Positions 21,366-31,580 of a DNA stretch of 64,000 nt are shown here, piece after piece. The DNA comes from Sphingomonadaceae bacterium (GTDB lineage Bacteria; Pseudomonadota; Alphaproteobacteria; Sphingomonadales; Sphingomonadaceae). The DNA lies in NCBI GenBank assembly GCA_947477745.1, contig CANJUF010000002.1, positions 1 through 64,000 on the forward strand, written 5' to 3'. The stretch's first letter is position 1. Each line of letters opens with the position of its first letter. Made by a program: the position numbers and the translations under genes. Under the pieces are notes generated by a model that made no database searches, was not told where the DNA came from, and saw only the letters and a list, made by a program, of their open reading frames with translations.

Positions 21366-21856
21366 GGTGTGCCCGCGCCGCGCAGCTCCAGCGCGACACT
21401 GGTGACGATGCGGTTGGCGACGTCGGTCGCCAGGTTTTCAAGCGCGGTCTGTTCGGCCGCGATGGTCGCATAATCGGACGAGACGACATCGATGCCCGCG
21501 TCAGAGGCGGCTGAGCCGTCGAGCACGATCCGGCCGCTCGCCAGTTCGACGAGCTGATAGCGCGCGCGCAAGGTGCGCCGCTCGCGCCCGATGGTATCGT
21601 CGGACAGCAGGGCAAAGCCTTCGAGCTTGTCGTCGAGCCGTACGTCGAGCCGGTATTGCGCTGTTTGCTTCGCGCCTCCCGCCTCGAGCCGGTCCGCAAG
21701 GGCATGGCGCACCAGCCACCCGGCACGGCCCTCGATATCAGAGACTTGAACGGAAGCCAGGCCGCGCGCAACCTGCCCGTCGGAGCCGCCCGCGTACATC
21801 GGCTTAAGGCCGCACGCGGCGAGAGCCAGCGGCAGCAGGAGCGCCAGCGCCTTCAT
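21362..21856 (-). CDS. lptE: LPS assembly lipoprotein LptE
   Basis: A 164-residue outer-membrane lipoprotein with lipobox LALAACG (Cys15). The mature part has the LptE alpha/beta pattern ([60 protein letters not shown]). It plugs LptD and helps insert LPS. Its start overlaps the leuS stop by 4 bp and its end overlaps holA by 4 bp. A second LPS-transport component in the window, besides lptCA. Confidence 0.87.
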   Translation of the reverse strand: MKALALLLPLALAACGLKPMYAGGSDGQVARGLASVQVSDIEGRAGWLVRHALADRLEAGGAKQTAQYRLDVRLDDKLEGFALLSDDTIGRERRTLRARYQLVELASGRIVLDGSAASDAGIDVVSSDYATIAAEQTALENLATDVANRIVTSVALELRGAGTP

Positions 21857-24366
21857 GCGACGATGTTCACCAGCCGGTCGGGCACGACGATCACCTTGCG
21901 GATTGCAGCGTCACCGATCGAACGCTGGACCTTTTCGCTGGCAAGCGCGAGCGCCTTGAGATCGTCGTCCGGAAGGCCCTTGGCGGCGGTGATCGTATCG
22001 CGCAGCTTGCCCATGACCTGCACCGCGATGGTCACCTCGTCCTCGACCAGCAGTGCGGGATCGACCTCAGGCCACGCGGCTTCGGCGACCAGACCCTGCC
22101 CGATCGCCTGCCAGGCTTCCTCGGCAATATGCGGCATCATCGGCGCGACCAGCAGCAGAATCGTGCGGATCGCGGCGGAGCGGCTGGCGCTGGGCGCGGC
22201 CTTCTCGGTGACATTGGTCAGCTCGTATATGCGCGCGACCGCCTTGTTGAACGAAAGCGCCTCGATGTCTTGCGCCACGGCGGCGACGGTCTGGTCGCGT
22301 TTGCGGTCGAGCGCCTTGTCCTCGCCGCTCGCGCCAGCATCGAACTGGCCGAACAGCCGCCAAAGCCGCTGGACGAAGCGGGCGCACCCTTCGATCCCCG
22401 CTTCGGACCAGGGCAGGTCGCGCTCGGGCGGCGAATCGGACAGCATGAACCAGCGGATCGCGTCGGCACCGTGGCTGGCGACGATTTCGTCGGGATCGAC
22501 CACATTCTTCTTAGACTTCGACATCTTGATGACGCGGCCGATTTCGACCGGCTGGCCATCAGTTTTGAGCACGGCTGCTTCAGCGCTGCGCGCAACCTCG
22601 CCGGGGCTGAAATAGACCTCTCGGCCGTCTTGCTCACGCGAATATGTCTCGTGAGTAACCATGCCCTGCGTGAACAAGCTGGCGAAGGGTTCTCTAACCT
22701 CGATCAGCCCGATATGGGAAAGCGCCCGCGTCCAGAACCGGGCATAGAGCAGGTGCAGGATCGCATGCTCGATCCCGCCAATATATTGCTCGACCGGCAG
22801 CCATTTCGCGATCGCCTCGGGATCGAACGGCTTGTCACCCGGCTGGCTGGCGAAGCGCAGGAAATACCAAGAACTGTCGACGAAGGTATCGAGCGTGTCG
22901 GTCTCGCGAGTCGCGGGAATGCCGCACTTGGGGCAGGAAACATGCTTCCAGGTCGCATGGCGGACCAGCGGGTTGCCCGGCGTCTGGAAATCGACATCCT
23001 CGGGAAGCACCACCGGAAGCTGATCCTTGGGTACCGGCACGGCACCACAAGATTCGCAGTGAATGAACGGGATCGGGGTGCCCCAGTAGCGCTGGCGCGA
23101 AACGCCCCAGTCGCGCAGCCGCCAGACGGTCTTGCCCTCGCCCCAGCCCTCGACTTCGGCGCGCGCGATCACTGCGGCCTTGGCCTCGGCAACGCTCATG
23201 CCGGTGATGAAACCGGAATTGACGCAGACACCGTCGCCGGCCTCGGCCTCTCCGGCGAAGGGCCTGTCGGCATCTTCGGCGCTCGCGGCAACCACGCGGA
23301 TTATCGGCAGGCCATATTTGGTGGCGAAATCGAAGTCGCGCTGGTCGTGCCCTGGCACCGCCATGATCGCGCCGGTACCGTAGTCCATCAGCACGAAATT
23401 GGCGATGTAGACCGGCAGGTCCGCGCCGGTGAACGGATGCTTGGCTGTCAGCCCGGTATCGAAGCCCAGCTTCTCGGCGGTTTCCAGTTCCGCCGCAGTC
23501 GTCCCGCCCGCCTTGCACCGTTCGATGAAAGCGTGCGCTTCGGCGTTGCCTTGCGCAGCGACCTGCGCGACCGGATGGTCGGCGGCGACAGCGACGAAGC
23601 TTGCGCCGAAAATCGTATCGGGCCGCGTCGTGTAGACCGCCAGCCTGTCTCCGCTGGAAAGGTCGAACGAGAATTCGAGCCCCTGCGACTTGCCGATCCA
23701 GTTCTCCTGCATCGTGCGGACTTTTTCGGGCCAGCCATCCAGCGTGCCCAGCCCTGCCAGCAGCTCATCGGCGAACTGGGTGATCTTGAGGAACCACTGG
23801 CTGAGCTTGCGCTTTTCGACCAGCGCCCCCGAGCGCCAGCCGCGACCGTCGATCACCTGCTCGTTGGCGAGCACGGTCTGATCGACCGGGTCCCAGTTGA
23901 CCGCCGATTCCTTGCGATAGACGAGGCCCGCCTCATAGAGATCGAGGAACAGCGCCTGTTCGTGGCCGTAATAGTCCGGTTCGCAGGTGGCGAGCTCGCG
24001 GCTCCAGTCAAGCGCGAAACCAAGGCGCTTCAGCTGCGCCTTCATGTTGGCGATGTTCTCGCGGGTCCAGCCGCCGGAATGGACGCCCTTTTCCATCGCC
24101 GCGTTCTCGGCGGGCATGCCGAAGGCGTCCCAGCCCATCGGGTGAAGCACTTCGAAGCCGCGCATGCGCTTGTAGCGCGCCAGGACGTCGCCCATCGTGT
24201 AGTTACGCACGTGGCCAATATGGATGCGCCCCGAAGGATAGGGAAACATCTCAAGCACATAGCTGCGCGGCTTGGCGCTGGCATCGTCGGCACGGAAGCA
24301 TTGCTTCTCGTCCCAGACCTTCTGCCAGTGGCTGTCCGCCCGGTCCGGATCGAACCGCTCGTTCAT
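21853..24366 (-). CDS. leuS: Leucyl-tRNA synthetase
   Basis: An 837-residue class I synthetase, normal length. HIGH motif at residues 49-52 ([13 protein letters not shown]); KMSKSKKN near residue 620; editing domain in between ([20 protein letters not shown]); zinc-type cysteines in [10 protein letters not shown] and [10 protein letters not shown]. Charges tRNA-Leu in the cytoplasm. It follows the DUF3576 lipoprotein gene on the same strand with a 27-bp gap and overlaps lptE by 4 bp. Confidence 0.97.
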   Translation of the reverse strand: MNERFDPDRADSHWQKVWDEKQCFRADDASAKPRSYVLEMFPYPSGRIHIGHVRNYTMGDVLARYKRMRGFEVLHPMGWDAFGMPAENAAMEKGVHSGGWTRENIANMKAQLKRLGFALDWSRELATCEPDYYGHEQALFLDLYEAGLVYRKESAVNWDPVDQTVLANEQVIDGRGWRSGALVEKRKLSQWFLKITQFADELLAGLGTLDGWPEKVRTMQENWIGKSQGLEFSFDLSSGDRLAVYTTRPDTIFGASFVAVAADHPVAQVAAQGNAEAHAFIERCKAGGTTAAELETAEKLGFDTGLTAKHPFTGADLPVYIANFVLMDYGTGAIMAVPGHDQRDFDFATKYGLPIIRVVAASAEDADRPFAGEAEAGDGVCVNSGFITGMSVAEAKAAVIARAEVEGWGEGKTVWRLRDWGVSRQRYWGTPIPFIHCESCGAVPVPKDQLPVVLPEDVDFQTPGNPLVRHATWKHVSCPKCGIPATRETDTLDTFVDSSWYFLRFASQPGDKPFDPEAIAKWLPVEQYIGGIEHAILHLLYARFWTRALSHIGLIEVREPFASLFTQGMVTHETYSREQDGREVYFSPGEVARSAEAAVLKTDGQPVEIGRVIKMSKSKKNVVDPDEIVASHGADAIRWFMLSDSPPERDLPWSEAGIEGCARFVQRLWRLFGQFDAGASGEDKALDRKRDQTVAAVAQDIEALSFNKAVARIYELTNVTEKAAPSASRSAAIRTILLLVAPMMPHIAEEAWQAIGQGLVAEAAWPEVDPALLVEDEVTIAVQVMGKLRDTITAAKGLPDDDLKALALASEKVQRSIGDAAIRKVIVVPDRLVNIVA

Positions 24367-24393
24367 TTGGATCGCTTTCCTTTGCGGAGGCCG

Positions 24394-24882
24394 TCAGCCG
24401 CCGACAGAATTGCGCCGCAGTTCGCGCGCGCGCGTGAGGATGATGTCTTCCAGCTTCTGCACGGTGGCGGCCTGGACTGGCGCCGCGATCCAGTATCCGC
24501 CCTGTGCAACCTCCCGGCTTGCAGAGACACGCAGCGCGTCGGCGCGCAGGTCCTGATCGAGGATGGCCACGCTGACCTTGACGCGTTCGCCGGGGTTGGA
24601 CGGATTGGTGTACCAGTCGGTAACAACGACCCCGCCTGCGCTGTCGGTCTGCAGCAGAGGCATGAACTGCAGCGTATCGAGGCTGGCGCGCCACAGGTAC
24701 GAATTGACGCCGATCGTGGTGACGCGCGAAGCCGCCATTTCGGGTGCAGCCCGCTCCTTGCCGCCGCAGGCCGAAAGCGCCGCTGTTGCAGCCAGGCACG
24801 CCGCGATGCCAAGCGCCTTGCGGATCGGAAGGCGCAGCGCGCCAGCGGGCGCGGTAAGGCTGGTTCGAAATGTCCCGGTCAT
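24394..24882 (-). CDS. DUF3576 family lipoprotein
   Basis: A 162-residue exported protein with a signal peptide ending in lipobox ALSACGGK (Cys39). The mature region (GVNSYLWRASLDTLQFMPLL, GGVVVTDWYTNPSNPGERVK, VQKLEDIILTRARELR) matches DUF3576, a conserved alphaproteobacterial family usually found just upstream of leuS. Envelope function unknown; the link with LPS assembly genes downstream is suggestive. Start ATG 24882 chosen because the 20 codons upstream do not look like a signal. Confidence 0.82.
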   Translation of the reverse strand: MTGTFRTSLTAPAGALRLPIRKALGIAACLAATAALSACGGKERAAPEMAASRVTTIGVNSYLWRASLDTLQFMPLLQTDSAGGVVVTDWYTNPSNPGERVKVSVAILDQDLRADALRVSASREVAQGGYWIAAPVQAATVQKLEDIILTRARELRRNSVGG

Positions 24883-25118
24883 TGTGGTCTTCGCATCCTG
24901 TCTTGAAAGTGACGACCGGCGTCCCGCGCCAAGCCGCTGCATTGGTCTCTATAACCTTCGCGGGCGTGGCGGCAAGGGGGCGCTGGGTCCGCGCTGCACG
25001 CACGCGATGCGCTTGGCCGTCGCGATAATCCTGTGTTAAGATCGCTGCTGGAAAGATACTGGAGCACACCGCAGCATAGGGTCGCTGCTGTGCTGCAGGA
25101 TGAACGGACCTCGAAACG

Positions 25119-25877
25119 ATGAAACCGCCCAAAGGTAACCCGCCGGCAGGACTGACGACAGGAGCGATGATCGCGGGCGCGGTCGCCCTACTGGCCCTTC
25201 CCAGTGCGGTCCTCGCTTTCACCGCGGGGTTCGAACCTGGCGTAGATCCGGCAGCCCGCGATGATGGCGCTGCCGTGCTTGATCGGGTGGCCAGCGTCCC
25301 CGGGTATTCGCGTAATTTCCCGGCGAGCTCGCTCGCCAGAGGCACACTTTATCCTTTCACTCCGGCCAGTTCGCCGACCAGGCCCGACCGCTCGGTGACG
25401 GTCGCGGTGCGAGTCGACGCGGAGACCGCGCGCGCCCTTACGGTGCGGGCGCCGCGCATCGGTGCGCGTGCACCAAGCGAAGGGCCCGAAGTGCGCATCG
25501 CGCCTACAGGCTTCAGCCTAGGCGTATCGCGCGGCTATGCCAATTTCGCGCAGAACCTGGCCCGCAAGGACGAGCCGCAAAGCCCGGTGATTGCCGATCC
25601 CAGCCGCTATTCGATCGCAAATGGCGTAAGTTCACGCGATGCCCGCTTCAATCCGCGAATCGTGATCGATGAAACGCTCCCGGCCGGTAGGGCGCCGCGG
25701 ACCTTCGCGGGTGACGCCAACGATCAGGTCGATCTGGGCGGTAGTTACCGGGTGACCCGGAACCTCGATGTCACGGCCGGTGTGCGTTATTCGCAGGAGC
25801 GCGAGAGGCTTATCCCGCCGGCCGACGGCAAGCAGGACAATCAGGCCGTCTACGTGGGCACGCAATTCCGCTTCTAG
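25119..25877 (+). CDS. Conserved hypothetical exported/outer-membrane-type protein
   Basis: A 252-residue protein with an N-terminal hydrophobic segment (MIAGAVALLALPSAVLAFTA) acting as signal or anchor. A C-terminal region has alternating polar/hydrophobic strands (DQVDLGGSYRVTRNLDVTAG, VRYSQERERL, AVYVGTQFRF) ending in Phe, as in outer-membrane beta-strands. No named domain was recognised. Divergent from the DUF3576 gene with 236 bp between them, in which I see no gene. Confidence 0.65.
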   Translation: MKPPKGNPPAGLTTGAMIAGAVALLALPSAVLAFTAGFEPGVDPAARDDGAAVLDRVASVPGYSRNFPASSLARGTLYPFTPASSPTRPDRSVTVAVRVDAETARALTVRAPRIGARAPSEGPEVRIAPTGFSLGVSRGYANFAQNLARKDEPQSPVIADPSRYSIANGVSSRDARFNPRIVIDETLPAGRAPRTFAGDANDQVDLGGSYRVTRNLDVTAGVRYSQERERLIPPADGKQDNQAVYVGTQFRF

Positions 25878-26010
25878 TTCGGATTCTTTGGGTTCGTTTA
25901 TTGCGTCTACTGCAACAGGCTGTTCAGCCTTCACAATGCGCTGGCGCTTGTAGGGCAAAACACAACGCCCTAGTTACTGCGACAGGAGAGGGTAACCGAA
26001 AGGAAACCAC

Positions 26011-26733
26011 ATGTCGCGAGTCGCGATCGTAACCGGCGGAACACGGGGCATCGGCAAGGGCATCTGCCTGACGCTGAGGGACAAGGGACTGACCGTGGTT
26101 GCCAACTATGCGGGCAACGACCAGGCAGCGCACGATTTCACCGAGGAAACCGGCATCGCCGCCTACAAGTGGGACGTTGGCGATCACGAGGCTAGCATGG
26201 CGGGCTGCGCCAGGGTGGCCGAAGAGGTCGGCCCCATTGACGTGCTGGTCAATAATGCCGGCATCACCCGCGACGGCACGCTTCACAAGATGACGTTCGA
26301 GGACTGGAACGATGTGATGCGCATCAACCTCGGCGGCTGCTTCAACATGGCCAAGGCGACTTTCCCAGGCATGCGTGAGCGCGGCTGGGGCCGGATCGTC
26401 AACATCGGCTCGGTCAACGGCCAGGCAGGCCAGTACGGTCAGGTCAACTATGCCGCCGCCAAGTCAGGCATTCACGGTTTCACCAAGGCGCTGGCGCAGG
26501 AAGGCGCGAAGTTCGGCGTCACGGTGAACGCGATTGCGCCCGGCTATGTCGATACCGACATGGTTGCCGCCGTTCCCAAGCCGGTTCTGGAAAAGATCAT
26601 TGCGGGCATCCCGGTCGGCCGGCTCGGCCATGCCGACGAGATCGCGCGCGGAGTGGCCTTCTTCGTCTCGGAAAACTCAACCTTCGTGACCGGCTCGACC
26701 ATGTCGATCAACGGAGGCCAGCATATGTATTGA
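26011..26733 (+). CDS. phaB: Acetoacetyl-CoA reductase
   Basis: A 240-residue short-chain dehydrogenase that reduces acetoacetyl-CoA to (R)-3-hydroxybutyryl-CoA with NADPH, the second step of polyhydroxybutyrate synthesis. Cofactor motif VTGGTRGIGKGI, catalytic Tyr and Lys in NYAAAKSGIHGF, and the PhaB-typical opening MSRVAIVTGG and ending GSTMSINGGQHMY. ATG 26011 is preceded by AAAGGAAA. No polymerase or thiolase gene adjoins it, so the pathway partners are elsewhere. Confidence 0.88.
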   Translation: MSRVAIVTGGTRGIGKGICLTLRDKGLTVVANYAGNDQAAHDFTEETGIAAYKWDVGDHEASMAGCARVAEEVGPIDVLVNNAGITRDGTLHKMTFEDWNDVMRINLGGCFNMAKATFPGMRERGWGRIVNIGSVNGQAGQYGQVNYAAAKSGIHGFTKALAQEGAKFGVTVNAIAPGYVDTDMVAAVPKPVLEKIIAGIPVGRLGHADEIARGVAFFVSENSTFVTGSTMSINGGQHMY

Positions 26734-26748
26734 CCTGCCGGCGTCGGG

Positions 26749-27510
26749 TCATCGCAGGTAAGTCAAACCGCCGGTGAGCGCCACAGTCGTTCCGGTGATG
26801 AACCGGCTCTCGTCGCTGGCGAGGAAGGCTATCGGCTGGCCGATGTCCTCGATCGGATCGCCCATCCGGCCAAGCGGGATACCCTTCGCAACCTGTTCGG
26901 CGCGCCCTTCCCCGAGCGCGAAATCCGCATCGGCGGCGGGCGATTCGGACATCGGAAACACAACGTTTACACGTATGCCCTCTTTCGCCCACTCGATCGC
27001 GGCGGCGCGGCTGATTGCCTGGATCGCCGCCTTCACCCCGGCATAGACGCCGTATTGAGCCGGGTTGTGCACCGCGCCGCTGCCGAAATTGATGATGCTG
27101 CCGCCGCCAGCCGCGATCATGCGCGGTCGTACCGCCCGCATCAGCGCCAGCGTGGCAACCGCGCCCGATTCCCACAGTTCACGCACGTCTTCGTCCGAGA
27201 TGTCGGCAATTGGCGCGGTGCGGATAACAGGAGACTGTGCGGCGTTGACCAGTACGTCGATGCGCCCGAAGCGCACCGCAGTCGCCTCGATCATCGCGGC
27301 CATCGCGGCCCGGTCGGTAACGTCGGCGGGATGCGCCAAGGCGACACCTCCCACGTCCTCGATCTCGCGCGCGACTGCTTCCAGCTTCTCGCGCGTGCGG
27401 CTGACGAGCACGACGCTCGCGCCTTCGCGTGCCATTGCGCGCGACGCGCCGTAGCCGCTGCCCTGGCTGGCCCCGGTGACGACCGCGACCTTGCCTTCGA
27501 GTTTGCCCAT
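26749..27510 (-). CDS. SDR family oxidoreductase
   Basis: A 253-residue classical short-chain dehydrogenase. NAD(P)-binding glycine motif VTGASQGSGYGASRAM, NAG-type motif replaced by VNAAQSP, and active-site Tyr and Lys in YGVYAGVKAAIQA. The NNAG-to-VNAA change is a mild departure that does not touch the catalytic residues. Convergent with phaB (15-bp gap) and divergent from the ribbon-helix-helix gene. Substrate unknown. Confidence 0.85.
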   Translation of the reverse strand: MGKLEGKVAVVTGASQGSGYGASRAMAREGASVVLVSRTREKLEAVAREIEDVGGVALAHPADVTDRAAMAAMIEATAVRFGRIDVLVNAAQSPVIRTAPIADISDEDVRELWESGAVATLALMRAVRPRMIAAGGGSIINFGSGAVHNPAQYGVYAGVKAAIQAISRAAAIEWAKEGIRVNVVFPMSESPAADADFALGEGRAEQVAKGIPLGRMGDPIEDIGQPIAFLASDESRFITGTTVALTGGLTYLR

Positions 27511-27579
27511 CGATTACCCTCCCTTGACCGCCAGCAGGCGGGTTGCGCTTGCAACCGACCTGCCGGATATTGGCGAGCC

Positions 27580-27819
27580 ATGGAAGTGTCCTATCACCCT
27601 CCGGTCAAGCGTTCGGTCGAAATCGCCGGTCACAAGACCTCTATCAGCCTCGAGCCGGTGTTCTGGGACATGCTGAAACAGGCCGCCTCCCGCGAAGGCG
27701 TGCCACTTAATGCGCTGGTCGCACGTATCGATGCGCAGCGCCTCGAAGCCGAGCGACCTCCCGGACTGGCGGGAGCCCTGCGAATCTGGCTAGTCGCAGG
27801 GCTCGGCCCGCTGGATTAG
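27580..27819 (+). CDS. Ribbon-helix-helix domain protein
   Basis: A 79-residue protein matching the small alphaproteobacterial RHH_4-like family: PVKRSVEIAGHKTSISLEPV gives the beta strand, and FWDMLKQAASREGVPLNALV the two helices. Such proteins bind DNA as dimers and regulate transcription; some partner toxins, but no toxin gene is beside it. The ATG at 27580 is 69 bp from the divergent SDR start. It is convergent with the next gene (1-bp gap). Confidence 0.75.
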   Translation: MEVSYHPPVKRSVEIAGHKTSISLEPVFWDMLKQAASREGVPLNALVARIDAQRLEAERPPGLAGALRIWLVAGLGPLD

Positions 27820-27820
27820 G

Positions 27821-28063
27821 TCAATAGGTGGCGGGCGGATCGCTGGCGGGAAAGCTCTGGTCGCTCATCTCGTCGGTCTTGCTCCAGTGCTTGGGCTGGT
27901 CGCGCATTGACTCCGCGCCAGCATTGCGCACTTGAGTGGCATTTCCGGGGGCGGTCTCGCCATGTGCGAATGCCGCAGCGGGCTGCTCGCTCGTGCGGCC
28001 CGACATATATTTGTAAAGGCCATAACCGGCTGCACCCAGCAGCCCCAGCTTGATCAAACTCAT
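27821..28063 (-). CDS. Conserved small membrane-anchored hypothetical protein
   Basis: An 80-residue protein with one N-terminal hydrophobic helix (MSLIKLGLLGAAGYGLYKYM) and a hydrophilic tail ending QSFPASDPPATY. The C-terminal 'SFPASDPPA' signature recurs in small alphaproteobacterial proteins of unknown function. ATG 28063 has AGGAGG nearby. It lies downstream of murA on the same strand. Confidence 0.7.
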   Translation of the reverse strand: MSLIKLGLLGAAGYGLYKYMSGRTSEQPAAAFAHGETAPGNATQVRNAGAESMRDQPKHWSKTDEMSDQSFPASDPPATY

Positions 28064-28129
28064 TTCGAACCTCCTTGGTCAATCTCGATGGAGACAGAAC
28101 AGGGGGGAAGCGAAATGGTTTCCTCGCAG

Positions 28130-29413
28130 TCAGTCGCCGCCGACGCGCTCGATGTCCGCGCCGACGCTGGATAGCTTTTCCTCCAGCCGTTCGTAGCCCC
28201 GGTCGAGGTGATAGAGGCGGTGGACCTGGGTTTCGCCCTCTGCGGCAAGCCCGGCGATGACAAGGCTCATCGAGGCGCGCAGATCAGTCGCCATAACTTC
28301 CGCACCAGACAGCTTTTGTACGCCGTGGACGATCGCGGTGCGCCCCGAAGTCTCGATATGCGCGCCCATGCGGTTAAGCTCGGGAACGTGCATGTAGCGG
28401 TTCTCGAAGATCGTCTCGTTGAGCACGCTGGTGCCGTCGGCAAGGCACAGCAGCGCCATGAGTTGCGCCTGCATGTCGGTCGCGAACCCGGGATAAGGCG
28501 CAGTCGAAAGCGTCACCGGGCGCAGCGGGCCATCAGCGGAGACATCGATGCCGCCGCGCACCGGCTCGACATGGACACCGGCATCGCGCAGCGCGCCAAC
28601 CGTCGCATCCATCTCGTCGATCCGCGCCCCGGCAAGATGCACCGAGCCGCCGGTTATCGCGGCCGCGCAGGCATAGGAGCCAGCCTCGATCCGGTCGGGC
28701 ATTACGCGGTATGTGGCACCGTGCAGGCGCGGCACGCCGTGGATGGTGAGATCGCTGGTGCCGATGCCCTCGATCTCGGCCCCCATTGCCGCAAGCAGGT
28801 TGCACAGGTCGACGATTTCCGGCTCGCGCGCTGCATTGTGGAGCGTGCTTTTGCCTGCCGCCGTGGCTGCCGCCATCAGCGCGTTCTCGGTCGCGCCGAC
28901 CGAAACGACCGGAAAGGCATAGCGGCCACCCGGGAGCCCGCTATCGGGAGCAATCGCGCGAACATAGCCCGCAGCAAGTTCGATCTGCGCGCCCAATGCC
29001 TCCAGAACCTTGAGATGCAGGTCGATCGGGCGGTTGCCGATAGCGCAGCCGCCGGGCAGCGAAACGGTCGCCTCGCCCATGCGCGCCAGCATCGGGCCGA
29101 GCACGAGGATCGAGGCGCGCATCTTGCGCACCAGATCGTAGGGCGCAATCGAACTGGTTATGCGGGTCGCCTCCAGCGTCATCACCCTGCCGAAATCCTC
29201 GGGACGCGAGCCGGCAATGGTGGTCGATACGCCGAACTGGTTCATCAGGTGCTGGAACCCGTCGATGTCGGCAAGGCGCGGCAGGTTTCGCAGCGTCAGC
29301 GGCTCATCAGTAAGCAGCGCGCAGGGCAGCAGCGTCAGCGCTGCGTTCTTTGCGCCCGATATCTGAATGGTGCCCGAAAGCGGCTTGCCGCCGCGAATGA
29401 TGATCTTGTCCAT
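28130..29413 (-). CDS. murA: UDP-N-acetylglucosamine 1-carboxyvinyltransferase
   Basis: A 427-residue enzyme for the first committed step of peptidoglycan synthesis, transferring enolpyruvate from PEP to UDP-GlcNAc. The catalytic, fosfomycin-sensitive Cys123 is in [20 protein letters not shown]. The two EPSP-synthase-like lobes are complete. Start taken at ATG 29413 (MDKIIIRGG), because 21 extra codons upstream read through a palindromic repeat. Divergent from galU. Confidence 0.96.
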   Translation of the reverse strand: MDKIIIRGGKPLSGTIQISGAKNAALTLLPCALLTDEPLTLRNLPRLADIDGFQHLMNQFGVSTTIAGSRPEDFGRVMTLEATRITSSIAPYDLVRKMRASILVLGPMLARMGEATVSLPGGCAIGNRPIDLHLKVLEALGAQIELAAGYVRAIAPDSGLPGGRYAFPVVSVGATENALMAAATAAGKSTLHNAAREPEIVDLCNLLAAMGAEIEGIGTSDLTIHGVPRLHGATYRVMPDRIEAGSYACAAAITGGSVHLAGARIDEMDATVGALRDAGVHVEPVRGGIDVSADGPLRPVTLSTAPYPGFATDMQAQLMALLCLADGTSVLNETIFENRYMHVPELNRMGAHIETSGRTAIVHGVQKLSGAEVMATDLRASMSLVIAGLAAEGETQVHRLYHLDRGYERLEEKLSSVGADIERVGGD

Positions 29414-29432
29414 CGGGCCATCTAGAGCATCG

Positions 29433-29461
29433 TGCGCAAAAGTGGATACCGGTTTTGCGCA
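29433..29461. repeat. Dispersed palindrome, copy 1 (murA-galU intergenic)
   Basis: Perfect 9-bp arms TGCGCAAAA/TTTTGCGCA around an 11-base loop GTGGATACCGG. A closely related palindrome (loop GTGGGAAACGG) follows etfA at 44750-44776. It sits 20 bp ahead of the murA start in the divergent spacer. Confidence 0.7.
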
Positions 29462-29601
29462 TTGGCGATCCGGCAATTGGAAAATGCCGAATTCAGACGA
29501 TTGGCAAGCTTGGTCCGCCGCTAAGCGATCCGGGAACAGTTGCGCTGCATATGCGTAACCGCTTTAACTGTACTGCAACAACCGGGGGCCTACCGCACCG
29601 C

Positions 29602-30498
29602 ATGACTACGCAAGATTTGAAAAAGCCCGTTCGCAAAGCGGTTTTTCCGGTTGCCGGGCTGGGCACGCGTTTCTTGCCAGCCACCAAGGCGATCCCCAAG
29701 GAACTGCTGCCTATCGTTGACCGTCCGCTTATCCAGTATGCCGTCGATGAAGCGCGCGAGGCCGGTATCGAGGAATTGATCTTCGTCACCGGGCGCGGAA
29801 AGACTGCGATTGTCGAGCATTTCGACACAGCCTTCGAACTCGAAGCGACCATGGCCGGGCGCGGCAAGGATCTTGATGCGCTTGAGCCGACACGGGTCAA
29901 GCCGGGCAATCTCGTCACCGTGCGCCAGCAAGTGCCGCTGGGACTCGGTCACGCAATCTGGTGCGCGCGCGCTATTGTCGGTGATGAGCCGTTTGCGATC
30001 TTCCTGCCTGACGAATTGATGGTTGGCCAAGCCGATGGCTCGGGCGGCTGCATGAAGCAGATGGTCGAAGCCTACCAGGAGGTTGGCGGCAACCTGATCT
30101 CGGTGCTCGAAGTGCCGCGCGAGGAGGTCTCCAGTTACGGTGTGATCGCACCGGGTGCATCGAATGGCGCGCTCACCGAAGTTACAGGCCTGGTCGAAAA
30201 GCCGAGGGTCGAGGATGCCCCCTCCAACCTCATCATCTCGGGCCGCTATATCCTCCAGCCGCAGGTCATGCGCACGCTGGAAACGCAGGAAGCCGGCGCA
30301 GGCGGCGAAATCCAGCTTACCGACGCAATGGCCCGAATGATCGGCGAGCAGCCGTTCCACGCCGTGACCTTCGCCGGCAGGCGGTTCGATTGCGGCTCGA
30401 AGGTCGGTTTCGTCGAGGCGACTCTGGCGCTGGCGCTGGAACGCGAGGACATTGGCGCCGAAGTGCGCGCCATGGCGATCAAGATGCTGGGCATCTGA
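29602..30498 (+). CDS. galU: UTP-glucose-1-phosphate uridylyltransferase
   Basis: A 298-residue nucleotidyltransferase making UDP-glucose for surface polysaccharides. Signature PVAGLGTRFLPATKAIPKEL near the N-terminus, then VDRPLIQYAVDEA, LEVPREEVSSYGVIA and LVEKPR, with the catalytic Asp/Lys region FDCGSKVGFVEA. Start ATG 29602; an open frame continues 49 codons upstream, but its composition is non-coding and crosses the repeat. Confidence 0.94.
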   Translation: MTTQDLKKPVRKAVFPVAGLGTRFLPATKAIPKELLPIVDRPLIQYAVDEAREAGIEELIFVTGRGKTAIVEHFDTAFELEATMAGRGKDLDALEPTRVKPGNLVTVRQQVPLGLGHAIWCARAIVGDEPFAIFLPDELMVGQADGSGGCMKQMVEAYQEVGGNLISVLEVPREEVSSYGVIAPGASNGALTEVTGLVEKPRVEDAPSNLIISGRYILQPQVMRTLETQEAGAGGEIQLTDAMARMIGEQPFHAVTFAGRRFDCGSKVGFVEATLALALEREDIGAEVRAMAIKMLGI

Positions 30499-30534
30499 AA
30501 GCCTCTGCCACGCTGAGCAGTGCACCATAGAAAA

Positions 30535-30609
30535 TGGTGCTGCTGGGGAGGATTGAACTCCCGACCTCGTCATTACCAATGACGCGCTCTACCGCTGAGC
30601 TACAGCAGC
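30535..30609 (-). tRNA. tRNA-Thr (anticodon GGT), CCA encoded
   Basis: Reading the minus strand, the acceptor arm GCTGCTG (30603-30609) pairs with CAGCAGC (30539-30545), followed by discriminator A and an encoded CCA. D-loop TAGCTCAGCGGTAGAGC, anticodon loop TTGGTAA flanked by a GTCA/TGAC stem, and T-arm GTTCAATC are all present. Length 75 nt. Anticodon GGT reads ACC/ACT Thr codons. It lies between galU and the small gene at 30698, on the opposite strand. Confidence 0.96.
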
Positions 30610-30697
30610 GTTCCGGCAGGCGCGCGCTATTGGCATTGCGCCAGTCAATGTCAAGCGCGACCTTGCCTCGCAGTCAGCCGCACGGCTAGGACGGGGC

Positions 30698-30841
30698 ATG
30701 GACGAGACCGATCCGGGCACAACGCGCGAAGAACGACTTGCTTCAAAGCTGCGCGAGAATTTGCGCCGCCGCAAGGCACAGGCACGCGGGCGGCTGGACA
30801 ATAGCGCGCCGACTCTTCCCAAAGTGCCCCCAAAAAGCTAG
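30698..30841 (+). CDS. 47-residue conserved basic small protein
   Basis: A short frame from ATG 30698 to TAG 30841. It opens MDETDPGTTREERLASKLRE and continues NLRRRKAQARGR, a strongly charged helix rich in Arg/Lys. GGGG precedes the ATG by a few bases. The helical TREERLASKLRENLRRRKAQ pattern looks conserved-type rather than random. Position 52 bp ahead of gpmA suggests it may lead the large operon. Function unknown; a nucleic-acid-binding role is only a guess from charge. Confidence 0.55.
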   Translation: MDETDPGTTREERLASKLRENLRRRKAQARGRLDNSAPTLPKVPPKS

Positions 30842-30892
30842 GGCGTGGCGCTCCCGCAGCAAGGAGCCGCCGCCAGTGCGACGTTTGATCCC

Positions 30893-31579
30893 ATGCCTAA
30901 CCTGATATTGGTTCGCCACGGTCAGAGCCAGTGGAACCTGGAAAACCGCTTCACCGGATGGTGGGACGTCGACCTCACCGAAAAGGGCGAGGCCGAAGCG
31001 CGCGCCGCTGGCGTATTGCTCGCGCAGAAGGGCATGTTACCCGACATGGCCTTCACCTCGTTCCAGACTCGCGCGATCCGCACGCTCCATCTGGCGCTGC
31101 ACGCAGCAGACCGGCTGTGGATCCCCGAAACCAAGGACTGGCGGCTGAACGAGCGCCACTATGGCGGGCTGACCGGGCTCGACAAGGCGCAGACCGCCGC
31201 CAAGCACGGGGACGAGCAAGTGCATATCTGGCGCCGCAGCTTCGACATTCCGCCGCCCGATCTTGAGCCCGGCAGCGAGTTCGATCTATCCAGTGACGCG
31301 CGCTATGCCGGGATCGCGGTGCCGCGCACCGAGAGCCTTAAGGACACGATCGCCCGCGTCCTGCCTTATTACGAGGGCTCAATCGTGCCGCACCTCAAGG
31401 CTGGCGCGACAGTGCTTGTTTCGGCACACGGCAATTCGCTTCGTGCGCTGGTCAAGCACTTGTCGAGCATTTCAGACGCGGAGATAACCGGGCTCGAAAT
31501 CCCGACTGGCCAGCCGATCGTCTACGAGCTCGATTCAGCTCTTGCCGCGACTGACCGCTATTACCTGTCGGAGCGGTGA
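30893..31579 (+). CDS. gpmA: 2,3-bisphosphoglycerate-dependent phosphoglycerate mutase
   Basis: A 228-residue glycolytic enzyme interconverting 3- and 2-phosphoglycerate. The phosphohistidine motif is [20 protein letters not shown], the second His is in [17 protein letters not shown], and [20 protein letters not shown] is family-typical. ATG 30893 chosen over an upstream frame lacking homology. purE begins 1 bp after its stop, so it heads a tight operon. Confidence 0.95.
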   Translation: MPNLILVRHGQSQWNLENRFTGWWDVDLTEKGEAEARAAGVLLAQKGMLPDMAFTSFQTRAIRTLHLALHAADRLWIPETKDWRLNERHYGGLTGLDKAQTAAKHGDEQVHIWRRSFDIPPPDLEPGSEFDLSSDARYAGIAVPRTESLKDTIARVLPYYEGSIVPHLKAGATVLVSAHGNSLRALVKHLSSISDAEITGLEIPTGQPIVYELDSALAATDRYYLSER

Positions 31580-31580
31580 G

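Noticed and set aside
22129-24906. 925-codon plus-strand frame opposite leuS
   Set aside because: Antisense shadow of leuS; no start signal or domain.
27580-28063. Toxin-antitoxin pair formed by the ribbon-helix-helix gene and its neighbour
   Set aside because: The neighbour is convergent, membrane-anchored and of a different conserved family; no toxin fold is evident.
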